Position numbers and translations under genes: made by a program
Notes under the pieces: model-generated
What the model was told of the DNA's origin: nothing
Databases searched by the model: none
The model's input: the letters and a program-made list of their open reading frames with translations, nothing else
NCBI GenBank assembly: GCA_905221435.1
Contig: CAJNDD010000015.1
Location: 1-42,930, forward strand
Direction of reading: 5' to 3'
DNA length: 42,930 nt
Source: a bacterium
GTDB lineage: Bacteria > Bacillota > Bacilli > Lactobacillales > Streptococcaceae
Shown: positions 36,298 to 42,930 of the stretch, one piece after another
How positions within the stretch are numbered: the stretch's first letter is position 1
Layout of the letters: every line of letters begins with the position of its first letter

Positions 36298-37083
36298 ATG
36301 AAAAAATATCAACGCATGCATCTGATTTTTATCAGACAATACATCAAGCAAATCATGGAATACAAGGTGGATTTTGTGGTTGGTGTTTTAGGTGTCTTTC
36401 TGACCCAAGGTTTGAACCTCTTGTTTCTAAACGTCATCTTTCAACATATCCCCTCGCTTGAAGGCTGGACCTTTCAAGAAATCGCCTTTATCTATGGATT
36501 TTCCTTGATTCCCAAGGGACTGGACCATCTCTTTTTTGACAATCTCTGGGCACTGGGGCAGCGCTTGGTGCGAAAGGGAGAGTTTGACAAATACCTGACT
36601 CGTCCTATCAATCCTCTCTTCCATATCCTAGTCGAGACCTTTCAAATTGATGCCTTGGGCGAACTCTTGGTCGGTGGAATATTGCTAGCGACAACAGTAT
36701 CAAGCATTGCTTGGACTCTTCCAAAATTCCTGCTTTTCCTAGTTTGTATTCCTTTTGCGACCTTGATTTATACTTCCTTGAAAATCGCGACAGCCAGTAT
36801 CGCTTTTTGGACCAAGCAGTCAGGCGCCATGATTTACATTTTCTATATGTTTAATGACTTTGCCAAGTATCCGATTTCCATTTACAATTCTCTTCTTCGT
36901 TGGTTGATTAGCTTTATCGTGCCTTTCGCCTTTACAGCCTACTATCCAGCTAGCTATTTCTTGCAGGACAAGGATGGGCTCTTTAATATCGGTGGTTTGA
37001 TGCTGATTTCCCTTATCTTCTTTGCAATTTCTTTGAAACTCTGGGACAGGGGATTGGATGCCTACGAAAGTGCGGGTTCGTAA
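36298..37083 (+). CDS. ABC-2 type transporter permease, second subunit
   Basis: The 261-residue protein has about six membrane helices and the motif RKGEFDKYLTRPINPLFH, which matches the EVKDGSIIMRLLRPVHF motif of the preceding permease; both belong to the ABC2_membrane_6 group (COG3694 type). It completes the exporter and ends before a strong terminator. Confidence 0.9.
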   Translation: MKKYQRMHLIFIRQYIKQIMEYKVDFVVGVLGVFLTQGLNLLFLNVIFQHIPSLEGWTFQEIAFIYGFSLIPKGLDHLFFDNLWALGQRLVRKGEFDKYLTRPINPLFHILVETFQIDALGELLVGGILLATTVSSIAWTLPKFLLFLVCIPFATLIYTSLKIATASIAFWTKQSGAMIYIFYMFNDFAKYPISIYNSLLRWLISFIVPFAFTAYYPASYFLQDKDGLFNIGGLMLISLIFFAISLKLWDRGLDAYESAGS

Positions 37084-37096
37084 AAGGAAGAAACTC

Positions 37097-37124
37097 AAAG
37101 CCTTGTCTCAGGACAGGCTTTTTC
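37097..37124 (+). terminator. terminator of the ABC-2 exporter operon
   Basis: AAAGCCTTGTC pairs with GGACAGGCTTT around a short loop and runs into TTTTT, 14 bases past the last stop codon. Confidence 0.82.
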
Positions 37125-37143
37125 TAATGGAGATAAAAATTTC

Positions 37144-37171
37144 TTGACATCTATTCTCAGAGTGCTATACT
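37144..37171 (+). promoter_or_regulatory. tRNA-Thr promoter
   Basis: TTGACA (37144-37149) and TATACT (37166-37171) are 16 bases apart, with TGC making an extended -10. The tRNA begins 13 bases after the -10. Confidence 0.85.
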
Positions 37172-37183
37172 AAAAGGGTAATC

Positions 37184-37256
37184 GCCGATTTAGCTCAGTT
37201 GGTAGAGCAACGCACTCGTAACGCGTAGGTCACAGGTTCGATCCCTGCAATCGGCA
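37184..37256 (+). tRNA. tRNA-Thr (anticodon CGT)
   Basis: A 73-base cloverleaf: acceptor GCCGATT/AATCGGC with discriminator A, D-stem GCTC/GAGC, seven-base anticodon loop CTCGTAA giving anticodon CGT (reads ACG), and T-arm with GGTTCGATCC. CCA is not encoded, in line with RNase Z processing. Confidence 0.96.
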
Positions 37257-37270
37257 GAATCAAGAAGTCC
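37251..37270 (+). repeat. direct repeat, left copy (tRNA-Thr end and terminator start)
   Basis: TCGGCAGAATCAAGAAGTCC recurs at 38498-38517 with one mismatch. It includes the last six bases of the tRNA and the first arm of its terminator. Confidence 0.8.
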
Positions 37271-37288
37271 AAACGGGCTTCTTTTTTT
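37262..37288 (+). terminator. tRNA-Thr terminator
   Basis: AAGAAGTCC (37262-37270) pairs with GGGCTTCTT (37275-37283) and is followed by T residues. Confidence 0.85.
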
Positions 37289-37378
37289 GTAAATATAGGA
37301 AAGGTGGAACGTTTGAGATAGGTTCTATTTAAAGTCTGTGCCTCCTGCTTATAAATAAAAACTAAAATTTATATTTTG

Positions 37379-37387
37379 TGGTATAAT
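37379..37387 (+). promoter_or_regulatory. extended -10 promoter before the DUF6287-type gene
   Basis: TGG directly before TATAAT (37382-37387) gives an extended -10. The leader to the start codon is about 155 bases and contains no gene. Confidence 0.5.
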
Positions 37388-37550
37388 ATATTTTAATAAG
37401 CACTTGTTTTCGTTCCGTTTTAGAGGACTATAGGCTGTTAATCATTCTAGAATTTTTTGCATAAGTTTTCTAAAAATTATAAAAATCCATGGATAATAAC
37501 GGATGAAGTCTCGCAAGCTTGGCTGAATATAAATCAAAAAGGAGAAAATT

Positions 37551-38450
37551 ATGAATAAGAAAGAATGGGTAAAACAATTTGAGGAGGCGAATGGCCGCAA
37601 GCCGACTGCATCAGAATTAGCAGAGGCGCAGTCAACTAAAAAGTTTGCGAGAGGAACTAGAAACATTAAAATCTATATTGGGATAGTCCTCGGTATTTTA
37701 GTTGCTATAATCCTAGTAAGTGTTTTCTCGCATTCTTTGATTGGAAAGAAAGAGTCAAATCAAGCATCGTCTGCTGTTTCAACTACAGAGTCAACAAGTC
37801 AATCGTCTACAAGCCAAGGAAAAACAGATGAGACTGATAAGGATAAACAAGAGGAAATTCAAAAACTCAAGGATCAACTGACTGCTTTAGATACCAAAAT
37901 TACGGAAGCAGAAGCACTAGTTAGCAAGTTGAAGAAAGAAACTACCGTTCCAAAACTAGATATTGAAGCAATCAAGAACAATGATCTGTCTAGTTTAGAA
38001 GGTACTTGGCGTAGTCAATCTGGTAATGAATACATTATTAATGATTCTGGAGAAGTACGTGCGACTTGGTTTACAAATGATCAAAAGTACGAATCTGTAG
38101 TTGGATTAAAGGTATCAAAAGGACAAGATAGTCGTAACCCTGAGACAGCTTCTCTCAGTGCATGGGTAAAAGATTCTGTTGCTGGAGGATTTGTAGTAGT
38201 AGCTGTGCCAAGTGGTGTCGTTATGCAACCTGCTGATGACGGAAAGATTACGGATAAAAGCAATCATGCTGAGGAAAGACTTTTTTCTGGACAACAATAT
38301 GAAGCGATGTTAATGAAACCAGAAGATGTTTATTATCGTGTGAAACCAGATACCACCAAACTTGAGGAAGAAGAAAAGAACTTAGCTCAACTACAAGCTG
38401 AGCGTGAAGCAATCAAATCCTCTCTAGAATCTAAGGAAAAGAAAAACTAG
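37551..38450 (+). CDS. membrane-anchored protein with coiled coil and DUF6287-like domain
   Basis: The 299-residue protein has a cytoplasmic N-terminus (EWVKQFEEANGRKPTASELAEA), one membrane helix (about 39-62), a Ser/Thr-rich linker, a coiled coil (about 93-130) and a domain starting LSSLEGTWRSQSGNEY with VPSGVVMQPADDG and RLFSGQQYEAM, then a second coiled coil. The domain is a clear paralogue of that in the lipoprotein at 30938-32026. AAAAGGAG precedes the ATG. It is the only gene between the tRNA and a copy of the tRNA tail. Function unknown; it is probably exposed outside the membrane. Confidence 0.85.
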   Translation: MNKKEWVKQFEEANGRKPTASELAEAQSTKKFARGTRNIKIYIGIVLGILVAIILVSVFSHSLIGKKESNQASSAVSTTESTSQSSTSQGKTDETDKDKQEEIQKLKDQLTALDTKITEAEALVSKLKKETTVPKLDIEAIKNNDLSSLEGTWRSQSGNEYIINDSGEVRATWFTNDQKYESVVGLKVSKGQDSRNPETASLSAWVKDSVAGGFVVVAVPSGVVMQPADDGKITDKSNHAEERLFSGQQYEAMLMKPEDVYYRVKPDTTKLEEEEKNLAQLQAEREAIKSSLESKEKKN

Positions 38451-38497
38451 TTTAGAATCTAGCCTCAGATGATCTTAGTTCAGAAATGCTCTTTTAC

Positions 38498-38517
38498 TCG
38501 GCAAAATCAAGAAGTCC
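38498..38517 (+). repeat. direct repeat, right copy of the tRNA-Thr tail
   Basis: TCGGCAAAATCAAGAAGTCC differs from 37251-37270 at one base. No tRNA body precedes it. It bounds the small insert on the right. Confidence 0.8.
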
Positions 38518-38535
38518 ATTAGGGCTTCTTTTTCT
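38509..38535 (+). terminator. second copy of the tRNA-Thr terminator
   Basis: AAGAAGTCC (38509-38517) pairs with GGGCTTCTT (38522-38530), then TTTC and further T residues. It now terminates the DUF6287-type gene. Confidence 0.82.
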
Positions 38536-38593
38536 TTTATTACGACTATTCAACCACTTAGACAGAGATATAGACCAGATAGACAAAAAGGCT

Positions 38594-38621
38594 TGTTCTT
38601 GAAAAAATCCTCTGCTATAAT
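38594..38621 (+). promoter_or_regulatory. promoter of the small membrane protein gene
   Basis: TTGTTC (38594-38599) and TATAAT (38616-38621) are 16 bases apart, with TGC giving an extended -10. The leader is about 67 bases. Confidence 0.6.
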
Positions 38622-38694
38622 GATTTTTGTAAAGGGCGTGAAGGGTTAATGTCAGACAATTCAGGTTCCTAAAAAAGAAAATGGAGACAAAAAA

Positions 38695-39012
38695 ATGAAA
38701 AAATTATTGGGAATCGTATTTTTAGTAGCGGCAGCGGTTGTATTGTATTTCGGTTATGTTGGATGGCCAAGTTTGGATGTCAACCTCTGGTTACTCATTC
38801 CAATAGGTTTGTTCCTCTATTTCACTCTAGAAAACTTTTTGAAAAAAGATTATAAAGCTAGCCTCATGTGCTTGATTATTGCCTTTATCATTGCAAATGC
38901 CATTTTGGATCTTTTGCCAATTTCAAGTGGTTTGGTGATTGGTGCCGGTGTGCTAGCTTGTGTAGGACTTGGCTACCTCTTTCCTGATAAGGATAAAAAA
39001 GAAGATAAATAG
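38695..39012 (+). CDS. small LiaI/LiaF-like four-helix membrane protein
   Basis: The 105-residue protein is almost entirely hydrophobic, with four predicted helices (about 3-20, 30-46, 56-74, 78-95) and a charged tail DKDKKEDK. The pattern resembles the N-terminal membrane domain of LiaF or LiaI envelope-stress proteins, but no LiaRS genes are near. GGAGAC lies before the ATG. It is monocistronic, with its own promoter, and shares a terminator with the convergent amidase gene. Confidence 0.8.
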   Translation: MKKLLGIVFLVAAAVVLYFGYVGWPSLDVNLWLLIPIGLFLYFTLENFLKKDYKASLMCLIIAFIIANAILDLLPISSGLVIGAGVLACVGLGYLFPDKDKKEDK

Positions 39013-39013
39013 A

Positions 39014-39044
39014 AAAGTCTCGAGGTTTCTCGAGACTTTGTTTT
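39014..39044. terminator. bidirectional terminator between convergent genes
   Basis: A perfect 11-bp inverted repeat (AAAGTCTCGAG at 39014-39024, CTCGAGACTTT at 39029-39039) with T-rich tail on the plus strand serves both the small membrane protein gene and the amidase. Confidence 0.85.
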
Positions 39045-40513
39045 TATTTACCAGCGTAGTATTTTTGGATGCCTTTCACAATACCTGCGACTAGCCTATC
39101 TTGGTATCGATCATCACGAATCCGTTGATTTTCAGTGAAATTATCCATATAACCAAGTTCTAGGAGGACGGCTGGTTTGGCAGTTTCGCGTAGTACGGCG
39201 AAGCTACTTTCCAATAAGCCAGCATCCTTGGCTCCTGTTTCTGCTAGGAGAGAGGAGTGGATAGCAGCAGCGAGGCGTTTACTTTCACTCATACGATCAG
39301 GGTGATTGTGCCAGTATTTATTAATCTTACTTGGATAATCAGGTTCATCGCTATAAGAGTAGGTTTGAATACCGCTCGCTTTTGAGTAGGTATTACCAGT
39401 AGCGTTGAAGTGAATACTGATAAAAATATCAGAGTTGGTCTTATTAACCATACGAGAACGTTCGGTAACAAAATCAACGTCAATATCACTATCACGAGAA
39501 GTGAGGACCTTGTATCCTAGTTCTTCTAACTTAGTACGAAGCTTACGGTAAATCTGCATGTTGAGATCTTTTTCAGCTACATTGTAGTAAAAGGCACCTG
39601 AATCTCGACCACCATGCCCAGGATCTAGGAAAATGGTATTGCTGTATAGTCCTTTTGTAAATCCGCCTTCAGTTGAAACTTCTGAAATCCATTGGCCGTA
39701 TTTTTGGAACAGGTGTTCCTTACCGTCTATCTTGTAAGTTCCTGAAACATAATGCCCATTATCATCTAGGTAGTAGCGTGCTTTGTCAGAGTTATCGTAA
39801 ATCCATTCGCTCTTTGCCATGTAACCACCTGACTTGAGGTAGTATGCTCCAATCCACTCCTGATTAGCATAACGGCCATCGGCTTTTAGATAGAACCAGC
39901 TCTTGTAGGCTTTATCGAAGATCCACTCTTTTTCCGCCATGGCTCCACTGGTTTTGAGGTAGTAGCTTCCTTTCCATTTATTGGAAAGCATGACTCCATT
40001 TTGTTCAAAGGCGTACCAAGTTCCTTTTATTTTCTCCCACTTATCTTGGCTGTATTTCCCATATTCATTAGCGTAATACCAATTTTCATTGATTCTCACC
40101 CAGGAGTTTTCCGCCATAGCCCCGCTACTGCCGAGCAGGTAAGCACCAACGATCGTTTTGCTGAGCATCACACCGTTTTTGTCAAAATAATACCATGAAC
40201 CGTTGATTTTTTTCCAGTTTACGACAGGTTTGTTATCTTGGTAGAAGCGCCAGTGGTGATTTTCTTGGTACCAGCCCTCCTTTTTGGTTTTGGCTTCTTG
40301 CACATCTACTTTTGGAAGAGCTTCAGGTTCTGCATTCTCCTTAACAATAGCATCTTTTTGATCATCTTTGGGTTGCTTTTCTTTAACAGCAGAAGGAGTT
40401 TGTGATTGGTTTTCTTCTGCAGAGACGGGTGCTAGTGTAGATCCTGCTATTGACAGAATCAGAGCACTGGCAAGTAGTATCTTTTTCACTTTTCTCTTTT
40501 TCGAATTTATCAA
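39044..40513 (-). CDS. choline-binding N-acetylmuramoyl-L-alanine amidase (Amidase_3)
   Basis: The enzyme cleaves the bond between MurNAc and L-alanine in peptidoglycan. The 489-residue protein has a signal peptide (cleavage probably after Ala32), a charged linker, choline-binding-type repeats at about 79-275 (WYYFDKNGVMLSK, YYLKTSGAMAEKEW) and a C-terminal Amidase_3 domain at about 292-486 with zinc ligands His300 (DPGHGG), Glu314 and His368 (SIHFNA), and catalytic Glu452 (LLELGYMDN). Repeats before the catalytic domain recall LytB. The only start giving a full signal peptide is TTG at 40513, whose TTGA overlaps the lysR stop; no ribosome site is seen, so translation probably depends on lysR. 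Confidence 0.9.
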   Translation of the reverse strand: MINSKKRKVKKILLASALILSIAGSTLAPVSAEENQSQTPSAVKEKQPKDDQKDAIVKENAEPEALPKVDVQEAKTKKEGWYQENHHWRFYQDNKPVVNWKKINGSWYYFDKNGVMLSKTIVGAYLLGSSGAMAENSWVRINENWYYANEYGKYSQDKWEKIKGTWYAFEQNGVMLSNKWKGSYYLKTSGAMAEKEWIFDKAYKSWFYLKADGRYANQEWIGAYYLKSGGYMAKSEWIYDNSDKARYYLDDNGHYVSGTYKIDGKEHLFQKYGQWISEVSTEGGFTKGLYSNTIFLDPGHGGRDSGAFYYNVAEKDLNMQIYRKLRTKLEELGYKVLTSRDSDIDVDFVTERSRMVNKTNSDIFISIHFNATGNTYSKASGIQTYSYSDEPDYPSKINKYWHNHPDRMSESKRLAAAIHSSLLAETGAKDAGLLESSFAVLRETAKPAVLLELGYMDNFTENQRIRDDRYQDRLVAGIVKGIQKYYAGK

Positions 40514-41418
40514 TTATCAAACTGAACTTCTTCTAGTAAGTATTCGATAAAGCGTTCGCCCATCTTAGATAGGCTGGTTTTTTCATGCTGGATATAGACT
40601 AGTTCAATCGGGTCGTCAATGTCTAGTGGAATGGAAACGATATTGTCTCCGTTGAGGTTGCTGTTCAAAATCCCTGTTGCAATGGTGTAGCCATCCAAAC
40701 CAATCAAGAGGTTAAAGAGGGTGGCGCGGTCACTGACTACGATGGATTTCTTGTGGTGCTCTTGTGAAAGAATCTCCTCTGAAAAGTAGAAGGAGTTGTG
40801 CGTCCCCTGGTCATAACTCAGATAAGGGAAGTCTTCCAAATCAGCCAGTTTGACCTTGTCTTTTTTGGCCAGAGGGTTGGTCTTGCTAACAAAGATATGG
40901 GGTTGGGCTGTGAAGAGGTGGTGGGCTAGCAGGTGATTGTCATCTAGCATTTTAGTCAGTACGTCACGGTTGTAGCTGTTTAAAAAGAGGACACCGACCT
41001 CGCTACGGAAGTTCTTGACGTCATCGATAATCTCCCAAGTCCGAGTTTCACGAAGGAAGAGTTCGTATTTTTCCATATCACTTTTCTTGAGCAGAGAGAC
41101 AAAGGCATTGACCACAAAAGCATAGTGCTGAGAGGAAACGCTGAAAAGTTCGCGGTGGGCGACAGGATTTTTATAGCGTTCCTCCAGAAGCTGGGTTTGC
41201 TCAACGACCTGACGGGCATAGGAGAGAAACTCCATCCCATCACGGGTCAAGGTAATGCCCTTGGGATTGCGGATAAAGATTTCAATGCCCATTTCATTTT
41301 CCAAGTCTCGAACGGCATTAGAAAGACTGGGTTGGGTGATAAAGAGTTGCTTGGCTGCCTCATTCATAGAGCCAGTTTCGACGATTTTGATAATATAGTG
41401 TAGTTGTTGAATTCTCAT
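40510..41418 (-). CDS. LysR family transcriptional regulator
   Basis: From ATG 41418 the protein has 302 residues: an N-terminal winged helix (MRIQQLHYIIKIVETGSMNEAAKQLFITQPSLSNAVRDLE region, residues 1-60) and a C-terminal effector-binding domain of the periplasmic-binding-protein fold. The CysB/MetR-like type suggests a sulfur or methionine-related effector, which is only an inference. It is divergent from the YqgQ-like gene. A promoter with TACAAT seven bases before the ATG predicts a leaderless mRNA; an earlier TTG at 41454 overlaps the -35 and is not favoured. It is translationally fused to the amidase gene by a TTGA overlap. Confidence 0.92.
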   Translation of the reverse strand: MRIQQLHYIIKIVETGSMNEAAKQLFITQPSLSNAVRDLENEMGIEIFIRNPKGITLTRDGMEFLSYARQVVEQTQLLEERYKNPVAHRELFSVSSQHYAFVVNAFVSLLKKSDMEKYELFLRETRTWEIIDDVKNFRSEVGVLFLNSYNRDVLTKMLDDNHLLAHHLFTAQPHIFVSKTNPLAKKDKVKLADLEDFPYLSYDQGTHNSFYFSEEILSQEHHKKSIVVSDRATLFNLLIGLDGYTIATGILNSNLNGDNIVSIPLDIDDPIELVYIQHEKTSLSKMGERFIEYLLEEVQFDN

Positions 41419-41424
41419 GTTTTT

Positions 41425-41454
41425 ATTGTACCATACTTGCGGAAGAATGGGCAA
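41425..41454 (-). promoter_or_regulatory. lysR promoter (leaderless layout)
   Basis: On the minus strand TTGCCC (41454-41449) and TACAAT (41430-41425) are 18 bases apart, with TGG giving an extended -10. The first base of the ATG (41418) is where transcription should start. Confidence 0.6.
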
Positions 41455-41529
41455 TGAAGACGAAGAAAATAGGGGGAAAGAGCCAGTCCAGTATTGAAAA
41501 AAAGTCTAAAATTTGTTAGAATGAAAGCT

Positions 41530-41754
41530 ATGAAAACATTCTATGATGTGCAGCAATTTCTCAAACAGTTTGGCATTATTGTTTACATGGGGAAGCGCTT
41601 GTATGATATTGAACTGATGAAGCTCGAACTCTCTCGGATCTATGATGCAGGTCTGATGGACAAGCTAGACTATCTAGAGGCGGAAGCTGTTCTTCGTAGA
41701 GAGCACAAGATAGAATTAGACTACATAGAGAAAAATGGAGAGAAGAACTTATGA
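41530..41754 (+). CDS. YqgQ-like small protein (DUF910)
   Basis: The 74-residue protein begins MKTFYDVQQFLKQFGIIVYM and contains KRLYDIELMKLELSRIYDAGLM, the pattern of the YqgQ/DUF910 family, a small three-helix protein with proposed nucleic-acid contacts and unknown role. An in-frame ATG at 41521 would add three residues; the ribosome site is weak for both. It overlaps the rhodanese-like gene by 4 bases (ATGA), so the two are translated together. Confidence 0.85.
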   Translation: MKTFYDVQQFLKQFGIIVYMGKRLYDIELMKLELSRIYDAGLMDKLDYLEAEAVLRREHKIELDYIEKNGEKNL

Positions 41755-42131
41755 CAATTTGGATTGTTTGGGGAATCGTTCTGGCAATGGTGGCATGGAT
41801 GGGTTATAACTACCTTCGTATTCGTCGTGCGGCTAAGATTGTGGATAATGCAGAATTTGAAGCCTTGATTCGGAAAGGGCAATTGATTGATATCCGTGAA
41901 CCAGCAGAATTTCACAGAAAACATATCCTCGGAGCTCGCAATATTCCTTCAAATCAGTTGAAGTCAAGCCTTGCAGCCCTCCGCAAGGATAAACCTGTCC
42001 TTCTCTACGAAAACCAACGTGGACAACGAGTGAGCAACGTAGCACTCTATCTGAAAAAACAAGGTTTTTCTGAGATTTATATCCTTTCTTATGGATTGGA
42101 TTCTTGGAACGGAAAGGTCAAGACTAGCTAA
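41751..42131 (+). CDS. membrane-anchored rhodanese-like protein lacking the catalytic cysteine
   Basis: The 126-residue protein has one N-terminal membrane helix (about 3-21) and a rhodanese domain (LIDIREPAEFHRKHILGARNIP, then PVLLYENQRGQRVSN and GLDSWNG). Active rhodaneses carry cysteine right after the VLLY strand; here it is Glu87, so sulfur transfer by the usual route is not possible. It may be a binding or regulatory module. It overlaps the YqgQ-like gene. No terminator is obvious. Confidence 0.9.
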   Translation: MTIWIVWGIVLAMVAWMGYNYLRIRRAAKIVDNAEFEALIRKGQLIDIREPAEFHRKHILGARNIPSNQLKSSLAALRKDKPVLLYENQRGQRVSNVALYLKKQGFSEIYILSYGLDSWNGKVKTS

Positions 42132-42176
42132 CATTCTATTAAAAACTGTTAAATGATAGATAAAGCTAGCATTTTA

Positions 42177-42185
42177 TGGTATCAT
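42177..42185 (+). promoter_or_regulatory. extended -10 promoter of the DUF4190-type gene
   Basis: TGG directly before TATCAT (42180-42185), about 33 bases before the start codon. No clear -35. Confidence 0.45.
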
Positions 42186-42217
42186 CATTTATATTAAATT
42201 TAAGGAGATTTTATAAT

Positions 42218-42451
42218 ATGAGTTCACAACAAAAGAAAAAGCCCTCACTTATTTTAGGTATCTTATCTATCGTCCTTGGTTTGCTATCTCCAATAGTAGG
42301 TCTGGTTTTGGGTATCATAGGATTGGTCTTGGCTAATGTATATCAAAAAGAATCTGGACTAGACTATAAAACAGAAAGAATTCTCAATATCGTAGGACTT
42401 GTAGTTTCTGTACTTAACTGGCTTGTAGCCATCGCACTAATTTTTGGATAA
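42218..42451 (+). CDS. small DUF4190-type membrane protein
   Basis: The 77-residue protein has two glycine-rich membrane helices (about 10-36: SLILGILSIVLGLLSPIVGL ..., and 54-75: ILNIVGLVVSVLNWLVAIAL) joined by a short charged loop, as in DUF4190 family proteins, whose function is unknown. The start at 42218 has TAAGGAG upstream; the longer frame from 42176 lacks a ribosome site. It is adjacent to an IS3 element, which may have removed what followed. Confidence 0.8.
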   Translation: MSSQQKKKPSLILGILSIVLGLLSPIVGLVLGIIGLVLANVYQKESGLDYKTERILNIVGLVVSVLNWLVAIALIFG

Positions 42452-42475
42452 GCAAAAAAGAAAAAAGCTTTAAAC

Positions 42476-42930
42476 TGTACTGACCCCAAAAAGTTGGACA
42501 AATAATTATTGAAAGGATTTAGTTCTGTACTGCACAGGACTAAGTCCTTTTAGTTTGACTTTAATTCGTTTGTTGTTGTAGTAATCAATGTAGTCCACAA
42601 TAGCTTGTTCCAATTGATTAAGTGATTTAAATGTCTTCTCATAGCCGTAAAACATTTCGGATTTCAAAATGCCAAAGAAGGACTCCATCATCCCATTGTC
42701 TGGGCTGTTGCCCTTGCGGGACATAGATGCTTGAATTCCCTTACTCTCTAGAAACCGATGATAAGAATCGTGTTGGTATTGCCAGCCCTGGTCACTGTGG
42801 AGAATCGTATTCTCATAGTGCTTCTCTGTGAATGCCTGTTCTAACATCGTTTGTACTTGTTCTAAATTAGGCGAACAAGAAAGATTAAAAGCAATAATTT
42901 CGCTGTTAAAGCCATCTAAAACTGGTGATA
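42476..42930 (-). mobile_element. IS3-family insertion sequence, partial
   Basis: The terminal sequence beginning TGTACTGACCCCAAAAAGTT at 42476 is a typical IS3-group inverted repeat, 30 bases past the end of the transposase. The element runs off the right edge, so its other end and any target duplication are not visible. Confidence 0.85.
42506..42930 (-). CDS. IS3-family transposase orfB, C-terminal part (cut by window edge)
   Basis: The minus-strand frame stays open to the right edge, reading SPVLDGFNSEIIAFNLS then ILHSDQGWQYQH (second Asp of the DDE triad), SRKGNSPDNGMMESFFGILKSE (Glu of the triad) and YNNKRIKVKLKGLSPVQYR. These are the conserved rve integrase-core motifs of IS150-group IS3 elements. 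The first Asp lies outside the window. No disruption is seen in the visible part. Confidence 0.93.
   Translation of the reverse strand, partial: SPVLDGFNSEIIAFNLSCSPNLEQVQTMLEQAFTEKHYENTILHSDQGWQYQHDSYHRFLESKGIQASMSRKGNSPDNGMMESFFGILKSEMFYGYEKTFKSLNQLEQAIVDYIDYYNNKRIKVKLKGLSPVQYRTKSFQ

Overview
This window is a chromosomal segment from a Streptococcus of the Mitis group (S. mitis, S. oralis, S. pseudopneumoniae or S. pneumoniae type). The evidence is a BgaA-type surface beta-galactosidase with YSIRK and LPXTG signals, the vex1-vex2-vex3/vncR-vncS locus upstream of fba, a choline-binding-repeat amidase, a BOX element, and moderately AT-rich codon use. In S. pneumoniae these genes lie in different neighbourhoods (bgaA is not next to the miaA-rnz-SDR cluster, and the vnc locus carries pep27), so a non-pneumococcal Mitis-group strain or a rearranged genome is more likely. 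That order comparison is from memory.

Layout. 1-130: probable end of an IS200/IS605-type element. 171-4913: DUF3042 gene on the minus strand, then a compact plus-strand housekeeping cluster miaA, hflX, unknown gene, rnz, SDR. 5165-12127: bgaA, with its own promoter and a cre-like site. 12223-20317: an accessory locus of asp1, asp2 and asp3 (accessory Sec proteins), a 700-residue serine-rich protein with 48-residue repeats, and a shortened GH1 family protein. A decayed ISL3 transposase follows. 20960-26784: vex1-2-3 ABC system and the vncRS two-component system, with a BOX in the first gap and a multi-hairpin element in the second. 26924-27805: fba.

27809-34176: an insert between two copies of the fba 3' end. 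It holds an Xre regulator, a SEC10/PgrA-like LPXTG protein broken by one in-frame stop, a DUF6287-type lipoprotein, a membrane protein, and a RelB/RelE toxin-antitoxin pair with a palindromic operator. 34484-37083: a three-gene ABC-2 exporter. 37184-37256: tRNA-Thr(CGT), followed by a small insert carrying a second DUF6287-type protein, bounded by a repeated tRNA tail plus terminator. 38695-42451: small membrane protein, choline-binding amidase, LysR regulator, YqgQ-like protein, rhodanese-like protein and a DUF4190-type protein. 42476 to the right edge: IS3 family element.

The most unusual region is 12.2-20.3 kb. Asp1-3 normally work with SecA2, SecY2 and GtfA/B to glycosylate, acetylate and export a serine-rich adhesin. 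Here none of those partners is present, the serine-rich protein has no visible signal peptide or LPXTG anchor, Asp3 has an extra C-terminal domain resembling a nucleophile-less Asp2, and the last gene is a GH1 protein lacking its first barrel strand and its C-terminal phosphate-binding segment. All five frames are open with tight overlaps and strong promoters, so the locus looks maintained rather than decaying. It may be a self-contained, possibly intracellular, variant of the accessory Sec module. All functional statements are from reading the sequence; no searches were run.
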